This document shows, piece by piece, positions 46,614-57,546 of a DNA stretch of 64,000 nt (position 1 is its first letter; each line of letters begins with the position of its first letter). This stretch comes from Vibrio renipiscarius (GTDB lineage Bacteria > Pseudomonadota > Gammaproteobacteria > Enterobacterales > Vibrionaceae). The DNA lies in the NCBI RefSeq assembly GCF_000827885.1, contig NZ_JTKH01000003.1, forward strand, positions 451,918-515,917, given 5' to 3'. The notes below the pieces were generated by a model. The model did no database searches. It saw only the letters and a program-made list of their open reading frames with translations, and had not been told where the DNA came from. The position numbers and the translations under genes were made by a program.

Positions 46614-48728
46614 TTAACCTTTCAGTCGGACCATTAAACCACTCGCTCGTTCTGTCATCACTTTAACGCCTCGTTTGACCACCTCAGGTTGCGCATAAAG
46701 CGCTAAACGTTTTTTCGCACGTGTGATGCCGGTATAAATCAATTCACGCGTCAAAATAGGACTAAAGTCTTTTGGCAAAATTATTACGGTAAATTCAAAT
46801 TCACTGCCTTGTGATTTATGAACCGTCATGGCATAAGCGGTTTGATGTTCAGGCACACGGCTTGGCAGCACTGATTTCACACTGCCATCGGGTAATTCAA
46901 AAAAGACTTTGAGACGAGGTTCTGCCAATGAATCATCCAACATACAGATGCCGATATCACCATTGTATAAACCAAGTGCATGATCGTTACGACTAATCAT
47001 CACAGGACGACCGTGATACCAAAGTTCATCTTGAGTTTGAATGCGTTTACGCGCCACCAACGCTCGCTCAATACGATGATTTAAACCGCTGACACCAAAG
47101 TCCCCTTCACGCATGGCGCACAGCAGGCGACAACGAGCAAACGCATCAAGCCCTGCTTTTGCCAGCTGAGTCATACTTTCTTGAACGCCGCTCTCTGAAT
47201 GGGTTTGGCGCACCGCAATCCGTTTGAGGTAATGGCTGTATTCCGCCACCATGGTCTGAATCAGCTGATTGTAGTTTTGCATATCAAGCGGAAACTGCTC
47301 AATATCCTCAAAGCCACGCTGCCAAACCGCGTCAAGTTGATAAGCCGACCCCGAATTGACGGCTTTTGCTAACTGGCCAATGCCGGAACGCGCATCAAAG
47401 CGATAGCTCTTTTGCAGCATACACAAGCTATCGCCGACACGACTGCCTTTATTGTTCGCATGCTGATTGGCTAATGTGGTGAACCCCGACAATTGCGCAA
47501 TTAACTCCCCTTGCGCACTGCTGTAACCATAATGATAAAAAGAACAGATATCGCCTAATACCGCCCCCGCTTCAACCGACGCCAGCTGATCTTTATCCCC
47601 CAGCAAAATCAAGCGAGCATGCTTGGGCAGAGCCTCAACGACTTTGTACATCATGGATAAATCGACCATCGATGCTTCATCCACAACCAAAATATCTAGG
47701 TGCAGTGGATTCGCTTGGTTGTGGCGAAACTCTGCGCTATTAGGTAGCGCACCTAACAAGCGATGTAATGTGCTTGATTCGGTCGGAATCGCCGCTTTTA
47801 ACTCAGGGCTAACCGGTAATTGATCCACGGCTTTACCAATCGATTCGGTAAGACGTGCCGCCGCTTTACCCGTTGGAGCCACTAACTTAATGGTCGGTGT
47901 GTGGCCACTTTGTTGTGCTTGCTCAATCAGTGCCGCCAACAATTTGGTCACCGTTGTGGTTTTACCGGTCCCAGGGCCACCGGAGATCACCGCAAAACGT
48001 TTCGTCAATGCAATCGCTGCCGCGACTTTCTGCCAGTTGACGCACGCCGCTTGTGGCACAAGCTGATCCAATGAAGAAAGCTGCTCTGCGCGCGTGGCGT
48101 GCAAAAGCACTTGATCAATCGAGCTCCAATCGAGTTGGCTGTCATCCACCACATCCAGATGATCGCACACCAGCTGTTGGCGCTGTACTTGCGTCAGACT
48201 CTGTGAATGCGACAACGCGGAAAAAAGAAAGTGATAGCTACGAGCAAATAAATGATCGAGCAATTGGGACAGCTTTTGCACCTCTGTAGGCTTTAAGATC
48301 ATCGCAGCCCCAAAGCCGGTTAACTTTTCCGCTAAGGTCACTTCATAATGCCAATAGCGGTGGAGATAAAGCCTTTCGCCATCAAACACCAAAGGCAATG
48401 GATCGGCCTCATGCTCTTTCGGTTTACTGACCCACGGCGATTGTTGTAGTAACGCGGCCCAATCCACAGCCAACAAAGACTGGTTGAGTTCGAGTGCGGC
48501 TTCGCCATACAAGCCCACCTTCGTCGCGAGATCCACCGCTTGGCCTTGTACATCCTTCAGAGGCAAACAAATATGGCCTTTGCCTAACTCGCTACTCAGC
48601 ACGCCAGTAATAAATGCCAGCTCTGGATGTTGGGATTTTGCCTCAATAAAACGCGCAAACTGATAATCAAGCTGACGAAGAGAGCCCTTTGTCGCTAAAC
48701 GCTTAAGGGTGGTCATTAATACACTCAT
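46614..48728 (-). CDS. recD: Exodeoxyribonuclease V alpha subunit RecD
   Basis: 704 residues, SF1B 5'-3' helicase of RecBCD. Seen: Walker A SGGPGTGKTTTV near 248-259, Walker B VVDEASMVDLSMM, GDKDQLASVEAGAVLGD, and the C-terminal motif YAMTVHKSQGSEF with TRAKKRL. Its ATG overlaps the recB stop (ATGA), so the two are coupled. Confidence 0.97.
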   Translation of the reverse strand: MSVLMTTLKRLATKGSLRQLDYQFARFIEAKSQHPELAFITGVLSSELGKGHICLPLKDVQGQAVDLATKVGLYGEAALELNQSLLAVDWAALLQQSPWVSKPKEHEADPLPLVFDGERLYLHRYWHYEVTLAEKLTGFGAAMILKPTEVQKLSQLLDHLFARSYHFLFSALSHSQSLTQVQRQQLVCDHLDVVDDSQLDWSSIDQVLLHATRAEQLSSLDQLVPQAACVNWQKVAAAIALTKRFAVISGGPGTGKTTTVTKLLAALIEQAQQSGHTPTIKLVAPTGKAAARLTESIGKAVDQLPVSPELKAAIPTESSTLHRLLGALPNSAEFRHNQANPLHLDILVVDEASMVDLSMMYKVVEALPKHARLILLGDKDQLASVEAGAVLGDICSFYHYGYSSAQGELIAQLSGFTTLANQHANNKGSRVGDSLCMLQKSYRFDARSGIGQLAKAVNSGSAYQLDAVWQRGFEDIEQFPLDMQNYNQLIQTMVAEYSHYLKRIAVRQTHSESGVQESMTQLAKAGLDAFARCRLLCAMREGDFGVSGLNHRIERALVARKRIQTQDELWYHGRPVMISRNDHALGLYNGDIGICMLDDSLAEPRLKVFFELPDGSVKSVLPSRVPEHQTAYAMTVHKSQGSEFEFTVIILPKDFSPILTRELIYTGITRAKKRLALYAQPEVVKRGVKVMTERASGLMVRLKG

Positions 48729-51700
48729 AGACCCAACTCCATTTGCCCTGCCGCGTTATCGCGTCTTTCAATCAACTCGCCATCAATCAATTTATCTAAC
48801 TCAGTTAAAAATTCAAAACTCGGTTTGGCGGAAAAAATACCATGCTCGCCTGCACCATCCATACCCCGCAAGAACAGGTAATACACCCCACCGAAGTGGC
48901 GTTGATAATCATAATCCGCCACGCGACTACGCAAAAAACGGTGCAGTGCTAGCGCATAAATTTGGTATTGCAGATCGTAGCGGTGATCCGCCATCGCTTG
49001 ACGCAAAGCATCACCATGATAATCCACGATGTCATCGCCTAAATGATTTGATTTCCAGTCGAGCACATAGTATTTACCCTGATGTTCAAACACCAAATCG
49101 ATAAAACCTTTGAGCATCCCCTGCACGGTTTGGAAGCCGAGATCGCCCGCTTTCGCCGATAACGGGTCATTGCGTTGAATCACACGGTTGAGCTCCGCTG
49201 ACGCCAACACTTCAATCGGCAGTAAAAATTCCATTTCCACCAGACGTTGTGCTGGCCCTTTTTGATTGAGACGCAGATCTTTGCCGTCCAATGGTGTCGC
49301 CAATACGGTATCAACGAGTTGTTGGAGAATCGGCAACCACTCGATATCGAGCTGTTCGCTTTCCATTAACGCGATAATTTTGGCCTGATTCTCTTCACTG
49401 CTGGCGGGTTGGGTAAATTCCACTTCCTCAAACAATGAGTGTAAAAAAGTGCCTGGACGCGCACCGCGAGGGAAAGTAAAAATCGAACGAGCCGGCTCTA
49501 ATAGTTCTTGTTCATCTTGCTCGCCAGATGAATCGACATCGAGCCTTAATAGCTCACTCGACGCATTATCATGGTGGTGAGAACCTTGTTTCACTAAGCC
49601 GGAATAACTGGTAATGCGCCAACCGCGATCAATCGCTTGAGTCAGTTCTTTGGCATGCAAAGTACATTCAACCTCCCCATGGGTCACAAACCCATGCGGG
49701 TGTGATTCCGGTAATCCTTCGAGCACAACACAAGGCAGACCTTTGGTATGTAACTCTATTGCTTGGGTCAAATCGCTCACGCCACCCGCTTGGCCATTTT
49801 GCAATAAATAGCCCATCGCACTGTGGTGGACACCTGTCGGCTCTTTGGTTGAACGACCATTACGCAATGGTGCTGCACCGATAAAACAACCATAAACGGC
49901 ACGGGTTAGCGCCACGTAAATCAAACGCAGGTCTTCTGCTAATCGCTCTTTGTCGGCTTGTGCTAACGCGGCTTTATCACGGTTAATATCTAAAATAGTG
50001 CGATCGCTTTCTGCGTCATAATATTTCGCCTCACTGGCTTCACGGTAACTCAAGACAAAAGGCAAAAAGACCAAATCGTATTCCAATCCTTTCGATTTAT
50101 GGATGGTGACGATTTGCACCAAATTGCGCTCAGACTCCAAACGTTGGATCTGATCGTCACTGCCACCAAAGCCATTTTGTGCATCGCTGATCGCTTGTGC
50201 GAGCCAGCGTAACAGACCATGGTCGCTATCAAGTTCACCACTGGCTTGCTGCAACAATTCGCCCAAGTGCATCAAATCCGTCAGGTTTCGTTCGCCGCTG
50301 TCTTCTTCCAATAAGCGTTCCGCGATATGGCGTTTACTCATAACGGCGCGCAGCATCGGCAGCACACCCCGTTGTAGCCACAACTTACGGTATTCTTTGT
50401 ATTCGTTAACCGCGTTTTCCCACGCCGTTTCATCGTTATTGAGCGCATCCAAACTGCCCGCATCTAACGCGAATAACTCTGACGCTAAACTGGCGCGCAA
50501 AGCACGATCGTTTTCAGGGGTTAATACCGCTTGCAGAAGACGTTGCACATCTTGCGCAACCGCCGAGCTAAACACGCTATCACGGTTAGATAAATAGACA
50601 CTGGCAATGCCTTGCTTCGCCAGCGCTTCTTTGATCATTCGACCTTCGTTACCGGTGCGCACCAACACGGCGATATCGCCCGCTTGAATCGCCTTATCGC
50701 CTTTATCACTGCTAAAGTGCGCTTGCTGTTGCTGCGACGCCGTTAAAATAGTTTGGATTTCATCCGCAGTCGCTTGAGACATCGCTTTGAGGTATTCGCC
50801 CTTTGGCAGCGGTTTGTCTTCTGCTTCTTGCAACCAATAGGTCAGTGCGGGCTGTGTTTTACCATTGAGTGACCAAGCGCGTTTATCAGCACTTGGGCTC
50901 GCCGCAACCGGTAAAAAAGGAATGTCTTGATCGTAAATAAACGCGCTGTCAGGCAAAGCAAACACTTGGTTAACCGCCGCGACCATATCGGCACTTGAAC
51001 GCCAGTTAGTACCCAGTGTGAAATGCGATGAAACCTGATTACGCGCTTTGATATAAGTAAAAATATCCGCGCCACGAAAGCCATAAATCGCCTGCTTCGG
51101 ATCGCCAATCATAAACAAGCCGCACTCGGGATGATCTAAGTAAATTCGACTGAAAATACTGTATTGCAGCGGGTCGGTATCTTGGAATTCATCGATCATC
51201 GCCACTGGATACAAGCTGCGAATACGCTCGGCCAATGCGCCAAGTTCATCCGCATCCATCGCCGCCGACAAGTTGGTAAGCAAATCATCAAACGACAGCC
51301 ACTGCTTTTGTTGTTTCGCTTTGGCTAAGCTCACTCGACAATGCTCAATCGCATGGGCCAGCAGCGGCGCTTTAAGACTGATTGGCTGGCTGATGAAGGC
51401 TTCCACTTGAGCAAACACAGCATGCTCAGGCGCTTTCCCTTTGGCCGTTTTCTCAATGAGTATATTTTGAGCAAAGCGTTCTAATTGCTCAGGAAATTCA
51501 TAGCCAGTCGTGTCGCTGCTCGCCCAAGCGCCGACCGCGTCCAACCAAGTCGGGAGGGATTTTTTTGTGTAGCTGCGTTTGTTGATATCAGAGTCGCTGA
51601 TCAACGCAAGAAAATCATCGGCGCTCTCACGCCACAGCGCTTTGAGCTGATCAATTTTCGCTAAATTCTGCTGATGTAACTCACTCAAATCCCCTTGCAT

Positions 51701-52345
51701 TGCAGCAACGGAGAGCTGCAAAGGAGCGCCGGTTAAGTAACGCGAAATTTCACCTAATAATGCCGATGGTGAGTTCCAGATTGAGCGCACTTCACCGGCC
51801 AATTTGAGCGGTAATGGGTAAAAGTTACGACGCCAATAATCGGCCACCACTTGTGCTTTAAGATGGCTTTCATCGGTAACGAATTCATTATTAAAACGAC
51901 TACCTGATTCAAAGGCATTTTGCGTGAGCATGCGCTGACAGAAGCCATGAATGGTGTAGACCGCCGCTTCATCCATTTGTCGTTCAGCTTGCAATAAAAT
52001 CATCGCCGCTTGCTTGTGATCGTCGATTTCAGCAAGCAAAGGTTTGATGACAGGATCGGTACTTTCTCCCCGAGCAAACGCCAAACGCGCATCATGAATA
52101 CGCGCGCGAATACGATCGCGCAGCTCCGCGGTTGCCGCCTCGGTAAACGTCACCACCAGAATTTGATCGACCGTTAATGGCGTTTGGTGGCGCGTATCAC
52201 CCTTGCCATGCCCTAGCAACAAACGCAAATAGAGCCCAGCAATCGTGAAGGTTTTTCCGGTGCCTGCCGACGCTTCAATGAGTCGAGCGCCATGCAATGG
52301 GAACGTCATCGTCTCTAGTGAGGTGACAACTGAATTCGATGTCAT
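48725..52345 (-). CDS. recB: Exodeoxyribonuclease V beta subunit RecB
   Basis: 1206 residues from MTSNSVVTSLETMTFPLHGA. UvrD-like 3'-5' helicase with Walker A EASAGTGKTFT, VAMIDEFQDTDPLQ, TIHKSKGLEYDLVFLP, and the C-terminal nuclease with GFIDLVFEHQGKYYVLDWKS (Asp and Lys of the RecB nuclease motif) and YQIYALALHRFL. The start at 52345 is preferred to 52387. In this genome no ptrA is present between recC and recB. Confidence 0.97.
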   Translation of the reverse strand: MTSNSVVTSLETMTFPLHGARLIEASAGTGKTFTIAGLYLRLLLGHGKGDTRHQTPLTVDQILVVTFTEAATAELRDRIRARIHDARLAFARGESTDPVIKPLLAEIDDHKQAAMILLQAERQMDEAAVYTIHGFCQRMLTQNAFESGSRFNNEFVTDESHLKAQVVADYWRRNFYPLPLKLAGEVRSIWNSPSALLGEISRYLTGAPLQLSVAAMQGDLSELHQQNLAKIDQLKALWRESADDFLALISDSDINKRSYTKKSLPTWLDAVGAWASSDTTGYEFPEQLERFAQNILIEKTAKGKAPEHAVFAQVEAFISQPISLKAPLLAHAIEHCRVSLAKAKQQKQWLSFDDLLTNLSAAMDADELGALAERIRSLYPVAMIDEFQDTDPLQYSIFSRIYLDHPECGLFMIGDPKQAIYGFRGADIFTYIKARNQVSSHFTLGTNWRSSADMVAAVNQVFALPDSAFIYDQDIPFLPVAASPSADKRAWSLNGKTQPALTYWLQEAEDKPLPKGEYLKAMSQATADEIQTILTASQQQQAHFSSDKGDKAIQAGDIAVLVRTGNEGRMIKEALAKQGIASVYLSNRDSVFSSAVAQDVQRLLQAVLTPENDRALRASLASELFALDAGSLDALNNDETAWENAVNEYKEYRKLWLQRGVLPMLRAVMSKRHIAERLLEEDSGERNLTDLMHLGELLQQASGELDSDHGLLRWLAQAISDAQNGFGGSDDQIQRLESERNLVQIVTIHKSKGLEYDLVFLPFVLSYREASEAKYYDAESDRTILDINRDKAALAQADKERLAEDLRLIYVALTRAVYGCFIGAAPLRNGRSTKEPTGVHHSAMGYLLQNGQAGGVSDLTQAIELHTKGLPCVVLEGLPESHPHGFVTHGEVECTLHAKELTQAIDRGWRITSYSGLVKQGSHHHDNASSELLRLDVDSSGEQDEQELLEPARSIFTFPRGARPGTFLHSLFEEVEFTQPASSEENQAKIIALMESEQLDIEWLPILQQLVDTVLATPLDGKDLRLNQKGPAQRLVEMEFLLPIEVLASAELNRVIQRNDPLSAKAGDLGFQTVQGMLKGFIDLVFEHQGKYYVLDWKSNHLGDDIVDYHGDALRQAMADHRYDLQYQIYALALHRFLRSRVADYDYQRHFGGVYYLFLRGMDGAGEHGIFSAKPSFEFLTELDKLIDGELIERRDNAAGQMELGL

Positions 52346-52693
52346 AACAATCAAACCTTTATGTAACTTCTGAATCAAATCATTCACATTCTTAAATGTG
52401 ACTTAGCCTTGATATTGAGTGTTTATCTGCGCCTAAAACAAAAGCGGCAAATTTAATGGGAGCGCTCTCACAGAACCTCCCCCAGTTAAGCTTTAATATC
52501 CGCGCCACGTGTTGAGCAAGTTATCAATTTGCCAACCCACCGAATAATGGTCCCTCTGACCACTGGCCGCACAGCGAACGCCCTACACATTAATAACGAT
52601 TTACTGGCGGCCAACCACTTCTCTGCACAATTTATCTGCAATGTCACAACCTTAATTGCCACACACCTAAACCGCTGGACCACCAGACTGTCG
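52346..52693. other. Intergenic region between recC and recB
   Basis: About 350 bp in which I see no gene with a ribosome site, no strong terminator and no repeat. It probably carries the recB promoter. Confidence 0.5.
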
Positions 52694-55600
52694 TTATTCA
52701 TCATGCGCGTCTTTAACCAATAGTCTTGGTGCTTGAATGACCAATGCCGCTAATGAACGTACGTCTTGCGCTAAGGTCTCATTCCATTGTGGCCAAATAC
52801 GACTTATGTAAGCGTTGTTCCCTTCGCCACTGCTCATAAAACCATCGTTAAACGACTCAGCCATTTTTTTCAGCGATTTTTCTTCGTCATCCGCCCAAGC
52901 GCCACCACGACTAAAGCCCGCTTCAATCGACGCCAGTGAGGTTTTTGGGAAGTAAGCCAGTGGCTGCGTCATGCCTTGATAGAACAAACGCACCAGCTCC
53001 GCCAATAAGTTTTTGGCGTAATCACGGTCATCAATCGGTGGATAAATCAGATGCACGACGCCTTCTTTGCGATCATAACCCATCATATGCGTGCGCTTGG
53101 CGATCCCCATGGCTGACATCGCAAGATGATCAATCCACGCCGACAAATAATCTTGTGGGCGAATTTTTCCGCTGCGATAGCGAACGAGTCCCGATTGATA
53201 AGACTGAGTCAGCCAACCTTGCAATAAGATCGGTTTGCCTTCTCCAAGCACATCAAACGTAAGATTGATTTCAATATCATCGCCCGGCGCGCTGGTCACA
53301 AAACGCAACGCTTCTACTAATTGCTCCGCTTGCACGCGATTGGTTTCAAACTCGATATCCCCGAACGCCCCGACCGGCAACTTGCCTTGAGCGCGCTGCT
53401 GATCGACAAAGGTTTGCACCGTTTGTTCAGGATTAGCATTGGTTTGCAACGGCTCCGTCAGTAAACGATCCAGTAATGCGTCGCGGATTTGATAACTCTC
53501 TAAACCGTCGAGAATAAACGGCTCTTCATCGGGCATGATCGGCAGTGGAGGTTCAAACATCACTTTTAAGCGGCGATTGAAGAAATACTGCACTGGTAAG
53601 CGCCAAAAACGTTGCAGTTCCACCAAATCCAAATCAATTGGGTAACTGACGTCGGCCAGATAATCACTCAGCTGGCGGTTAAATTCACCACTGCGTTGAC
53701 CTTGACGATTCGCCGCAGGTAGCCACTCTTTCGCGTAACTGGTGTGGCTCGTAAACGAGGTCGAAGTATCGCTAAACGAGGCTGGGCTAAACGGCACCAT
53801 CGCATGCTGTCGGTGCAAATTAGCCAGCAATTTGTCACCGGATTCATCACAACTCAGATCGGCATCGTCCGCCAAACGGTAGTTCTGATGGCAATATTCC
53901 AGCAGCTCAGAGACCAAAACCGACGGTACGCGCTCAGTGTTATCTTGAATCGAGCGGCCAACATAACTGATGTAGAGCGTTTGCTGCGCAGACAAAAGGG
54001 CTTCTAAAAACAGATAACGGTCATCGTCACGACGAGAACGATCGCCCGCTCGAGTGCGACCATTCATCAAATCAAACCCTTCTGGTGGCATTGAACGTGG
54101 ATAAACGCCGTCATTCATGCCCAGCAAGCACACCGCTCTAAAAGGAATGGAGCGCATTGGCATCAAGGTACAGAAGTTCACTTGACCGGCTAAGAAACGC
54201 TGACTCACGCGAGTACCCGACAGTTTATTTTGTAAATACTGGCTAATAATACTCGGGGCAAGATCCGCGTGATAAGCGGCATCATCAAGCTGTTCTCTTA
54301 GCGAAGTGAGGGTGTCGCGAATCGATTTTAGAGCAACTTCGCCCTCTAATTCGACTTTGAAAAAATCATCCAACATGGCGGTCAGCAGCTGACGCCAATC
54401 ATCAATACTGTGTGCATTGGCGAGTTGGTGGCGATAGCAACTCACCGTATCAATAAAGTGTGCCAGTTTGCCCGCCAGTTCAGCCCCCATACCTTGCACT
54501 TCGTTATATGGCGATAGCGATTGTTGCCCATCATCAAAAAGCCCCGCCGATTCGGGCATCGCATAACCCAATAGCATCCGTTCGATACCGAATTGCCACG
54601 TATTTTGCGCAGTGGCAGGCAAATCAAACTCTGCGCCTGTCTCAGGATTTAACCCCCAACGAATACCCGACTCTTCAACCCAAATCTTCGCTTGTAAAAA
54701 CTCGTCTTCACTCAAATCAAAACGGTTTAGGATCGCCGGAATTTCCAATAACTCTAATAACTCAGACGCTAAGCAGCGGGTGTTGGCTAAATTCAATAGC
54801 TGCATAAATGCGGCTAGGATTGGACTTTCTTGATCAGCACTGCGGTCAGAAATCGAATAAGGGATAAAGCGTTCGCCCGGCGCGTTACCAAACACCGCTT
54901 GAATCGCAGGGCTATAAGCGTTGATATCCGCCACCATCACAATAATGTCGCGCGGTTTTAGGCTTGGGTCGGCATCAAACATGCTGAGTAATTGATCGTG
55001 CAGCACTTCCACTTCGCGCATTGGGCTGTGACAAGCGTGCAGGGTTAGCGAATGGTCATCACCACGCACCACTTGTTTGTGGTGGCTTGAGGTTAACTGT
55101 TGATCATCTTGATGTTCTTCAAGATTGAGGATGTCGGCCTGCAATTGCTGCAATAAGGAGTCACGCCCCATATCGACAAAGGCTTCAATCTCATGAGATT
55201 CCAATTGTGACAACAAGTACATATTGTCACGGCCCAATTTCCCCATCGATGCTAAGAGGCTATTACCGACCACATCGGTATGCAGATCGGCATTTTCACC
55301 ATCAAGCACATGAGAGTCGGCCTCATCAAAAGCAAGATTATCTTCGATGCTGCCTTTGAGCTGATCGCTCTCCCCATCAATCTCCGAATGCTCGTCGCGC
55401 CATACCAAGTGTTTACGCTGCTTCGCCGCGAGCTTAGCGAGGAATTTTCTGTCTCGCACATCGCCCCAGTAATAACGGCAAGGGTTGGTAAACATTAAAT
55501 GCACATCGATATGCTCACCGAGCGCTTTAAGCGCATCCATATAGCGCGGAGGTAATGAGGTAATACCAAACACAAACAAACGCTTAGGTAAATTTTCAAA

Positions 55601-56209
55601 GCGACCTTGGTAGCTCGCTAAGCTATCGATGAAATGCTCATAAAGATTCGCACGGTGATACGGCGATTGTCCAAGCGCTAGGGTGTGGTCGTACAGCGCT
55701 TGCCACAAAATCGGCTGCCACGGATGTTCATCACCAATCTCCGCGACAACTTGGCCTGATTCCCAAGCGGCAATCCATTCTGGGCGATACACTAAATAGC
55801 CATCGAAGATATCGGCAATTTTTTCCGCTAACTGATAGAGCTTTGAGCTGTCGCTGTCATCTTCTAAATAACGCTGGAGGGGAGCAAATTCCGTTTGGTC
55901 GAGTAAGCCCGGCAAAATCTGCATCAGCTTCCAACCCATCGATTCCTTGTTAAAGGCACTGCGCTGAGGTACATCCGCCAATACTTGCGTGAACATGTTC
56001 CAGATAAACGTCGCAGGAAGCGGGAAATCGATGTTGGCAGCAACACCAAACTCTTTTGCTAACGCCATTTTGAGCCACTGCGACATACCCGGGCTTTGAA
56101 CCAATATTTGTTCTTTTTCAAATGGGTTCTCAAGCGGGTCAATTCTAACCAGCTCAACCAGGAGGGATTTCAGTACATCAACTTGATTGGAGTGATAAAC
56201 AGTAAACAA
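52694..56209 (-). CDS. recC: Exodeoxyribonuclease V gamma subunit RecC
   Basis: 1171 residues from MFTVYHSNQVDVLKSLLVEL, the usual RecC start. Helicase-like folds without working ATPase motifs, which recognise Chi and stabilise RecBCD. Family blocks seen: VQSPGMSQWLKMALAKEFGVA, FGITSLPPRYMDAL, LGMNDGVYPRSMPPEGFDLM. Length is normal. Confidence 0.96.
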   Translation of the reverse strand: MFTVYHSNQVDVLKSLLVELVRIDPLENPFEKEQILVQSPGMSQWLKMALAKEFGVAANIDFPLPATFIWNMFTQVLADVPQRSAFNKESMGWKLMQILPGLLDQTEFAPLQRYLEDDSDSSKLYQLAEKIADIFDGYLVYRPEWIAAWESGQVVAEIGDEHPWQPILWQALYDHTLALGQSPYHRANLYEHFIDSLASYQGRFENLPKRLFVFGITSLPPRYMDALKALGEHIDVHLMFTNPCRYYWGDVRDRKFLAKLAAKQRKHLVWRDEHSEIDGESDQLKGSIEDNLAFDEADSHVLDGENADLHTDVVGNSLLASMGKLGRDNMYLLSQLESHEIEAFVDMGRDSLLQQLQADILNLEEHQDDQQLTSSHHKQVVRGDDHSLTLHACHSPMREVEVLHDQLLSMFDADPSLKPRDIIVMVADINAYSPAIQAVFGNAPGERFIPYSISDRSADQESPILAAFMQLLNLANTRCLASELLELLEIPAILNRFDLSEDEFLQAKIWVEESGIRWGLNPETGAEFDLPATAQNTWQFGIERMLLGYAMPESAGLFDDGQQSLSPYNEVQGMGAELAGKLAHFIDTVSCYRHQLANAHSIDDWRQLLTAMLDDFFKVELEGEVALKSIRDTLTSLREQLDDAAYHADLAPSIISQYLQNKLSGTRVSQRFLAGQVNFCTLMPMRSIPFRAVCLLGMNDGVYPRSMPPEGFDLMNGRTRAGDRSRRDDDRYLFLEALLSAQQTLYISYVGRSIQDNTERVPSVLVSELLEYCHQNYRLADDADLSCDESGDKLLANLHRQHAMVPFSPASFSDTSTSFTSHTSYAKEWLPAANRQGQRSGEFNRQLSDYLADVSYPIDLDLVELQRFWRLPVQYFFNRRLKVMFEPPLPIMPDEEPFILDGLESYQIRDALLDRLLTEPLQTNANPEQTVQTFVDQQRAQGKLPVGAFGDIEFETNRVQAEQLVEALRFVTSAPGDDIEINLTFDVLGEGKPILLQGWLTQSYQSGLVRYRSGKIRPQDYLSAWIDHLAMSAMGIAKRTHMMGYDRKEGVVHLIYPPIDDRDYAKNLLAELVRLFYQGMTQPLAYFPKTSLASIEAGFSRGGAWADDEEKSLKKMAESFNDGFMSSGEGNNAYISRIWPQWNETLAQDVRSLAALVIQAPRLLVKDAHDE

Positions 56210-56321
56210 AATAGACGCTCAAAATGGTTAGCAAAACTGACTTGAGCGTAGCATAACTGCCCTGTATTTACTGCCGATTTGACTCGTGTTTGCGTCGTGT
56301 TGCTGCTTATTTATTCAAACG

Positions 56322-56370
56322 ATAAAAACCAATAAACCAAGAGGGTACAACACGTACCACTCTTGGTTTA
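56322..56370 (-). terminator. Terminator after the TDT transporter gene
   Basis: TAAACCAAGAG (56333-56343) pairs with CTCTTGGTTTA (56360-56370) and an inner GGTAC/GTACC extends it; on the minus strand a T-rich tail (56322-56332) follows. Confidence 0.8.
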
Positions 56371-56416
56371 TGACACAGAGAAAGACCATCACACAGAGAA
56401 CAAAAGTTTGCGGTTT

Positions 56417-57391
56417 CTATTTACTTCCGCGGCGCATGATCACTTTGTGTGGCTGATAGAAATGGAAGTAACGCGCGGCCACATAACCCACCACTAAGGT
56501 TGCAATCCACAATTCAACCAACGCTAAACCATGCACTTGTGCAACATAGTGATCCGCGACATTGATATTATGCATCCAAGCGCTCAATTTAAACAACGCC
56601 GTCGAACCGATCACCATTGGGAAGGTAAACGCGGCAAAACCGGCACTAAAAGGTAAACGAAGCAATTTAATAAACGCTAAATAGATCACGACGGTCATCA
56701 AGACAGCAATACCAAATAGCACACCAATAATTACTGGCGATGGATCGCTCGTCACGCTGAGGTAACCGGCCAATGAAAGACTGGCAGGCGCCGCCAAAAT
56801 CGCTAATGTTGGCTTCGCCGCGTCTGGAATTTCTTGCGCAAAGATCAAACGGTAGATCATTGCAGGCAGCATGACCGCATAAGCAACAAGACCGAAAATT
56901 AATGTTCCTTGAGCGATAAAGGCCAGGTGAGGGTTACCTGAAAAAGAAACATCCGCCACCACAATACCCACCGGTGGTACAAACCAGCTTGGCACCATAT
57001 GATGCAGTTCAAACGCTTGCGAGCGGTGGCAAATAAAGCTGGCTAAGAACGCAATGTGCAACGCAACCGCGAATAACCATAAAGCGTCACCCGCCCATGG
57101 CGAGAATTGACCAAGTGCATTCGACACAACCATGGTCGCCATCGCAAAAGTCGGTACCACACTGCCCACAACGGGGTGAGCCAGATCTTCGCTTAAAAGA
57201 TGACGATGAAAGAAGAACTTCACGGCAAGAATCACCAACAATAAAGAGGCAATGGCAGCACCCGTCAATTGACCAATACCATTTAAGTCAGCGGCGTTCT
57301 CCCAACACCAGCCGAGACTTGCAATACCCAACGCCAATCCTGCCATTGGTGTTGGCGCGCCGAATACTTTTGCTTTTGTTGCTGTGATCAT
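56417..57391 (-). CDS. TDT-family (TehA/SLAC1-type) anion transporter
   Basis: 324 residues with about ten hydrophobic segments. Seen: GLALGIASLGWCWEN near 18-32, HPVVGSVVPTFAMATM near 72-87 and MVPSWFVPPVGIVVA, the pattern of the tellurite-resistance/dicarboxylate and SLAC1 anion channel family. The ion is not known. It diverges from a YeiE-like LysR gene with 155 bp between, so that regulator probably controls it. Confidence 0.9.
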   Translation of the reverse strand: MITATKAKVFGAPTPMAGLALGIASLGWCWENAADLNGIGQLTGAAIASLLLVILAVKFFFHRHLLSEDLAHPVVGSVVPTFAMATMVVSNALGQFSPWAGDALWLFAVALHIAFLASFICHRSQAFELHHMVPSWFVPPVGIVVADVSFSGNPHLAFIAQGTLIFGLVAYAVMLPAMIYRLIFAQEIPDAAKPTLAILAAPASLSLAGYLSVTSDPSPVIIGVLFGIAVLMTVVIYLAFIKLLRLPFSAGFAAFTFPMVIGSTALFKLSAWMHNINVADHYVAQVHGLALVELWIATLVVGYVAARYFHFYQPHKVIMRRGSK

Positions 57392-57546
57392 GGCTCACAC
57401 TCCGCTCAATCTCTTTGTTATGCCATCATTCTACGCTTGCACTTTGTTAATATATATCTAATTATTTAAAACTCATGTTCAGTTAAACTAAACAAAGACT
57501 AACTCGACACTTCTTCAAGAAAGTTAAACCGGAAAATGAATCATTT

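Noticed and set aside
52346..52693. A ptrA remnant between recC and recB
   Set aside because: No reading with protease-like motifs exists in the 348-bp gap.
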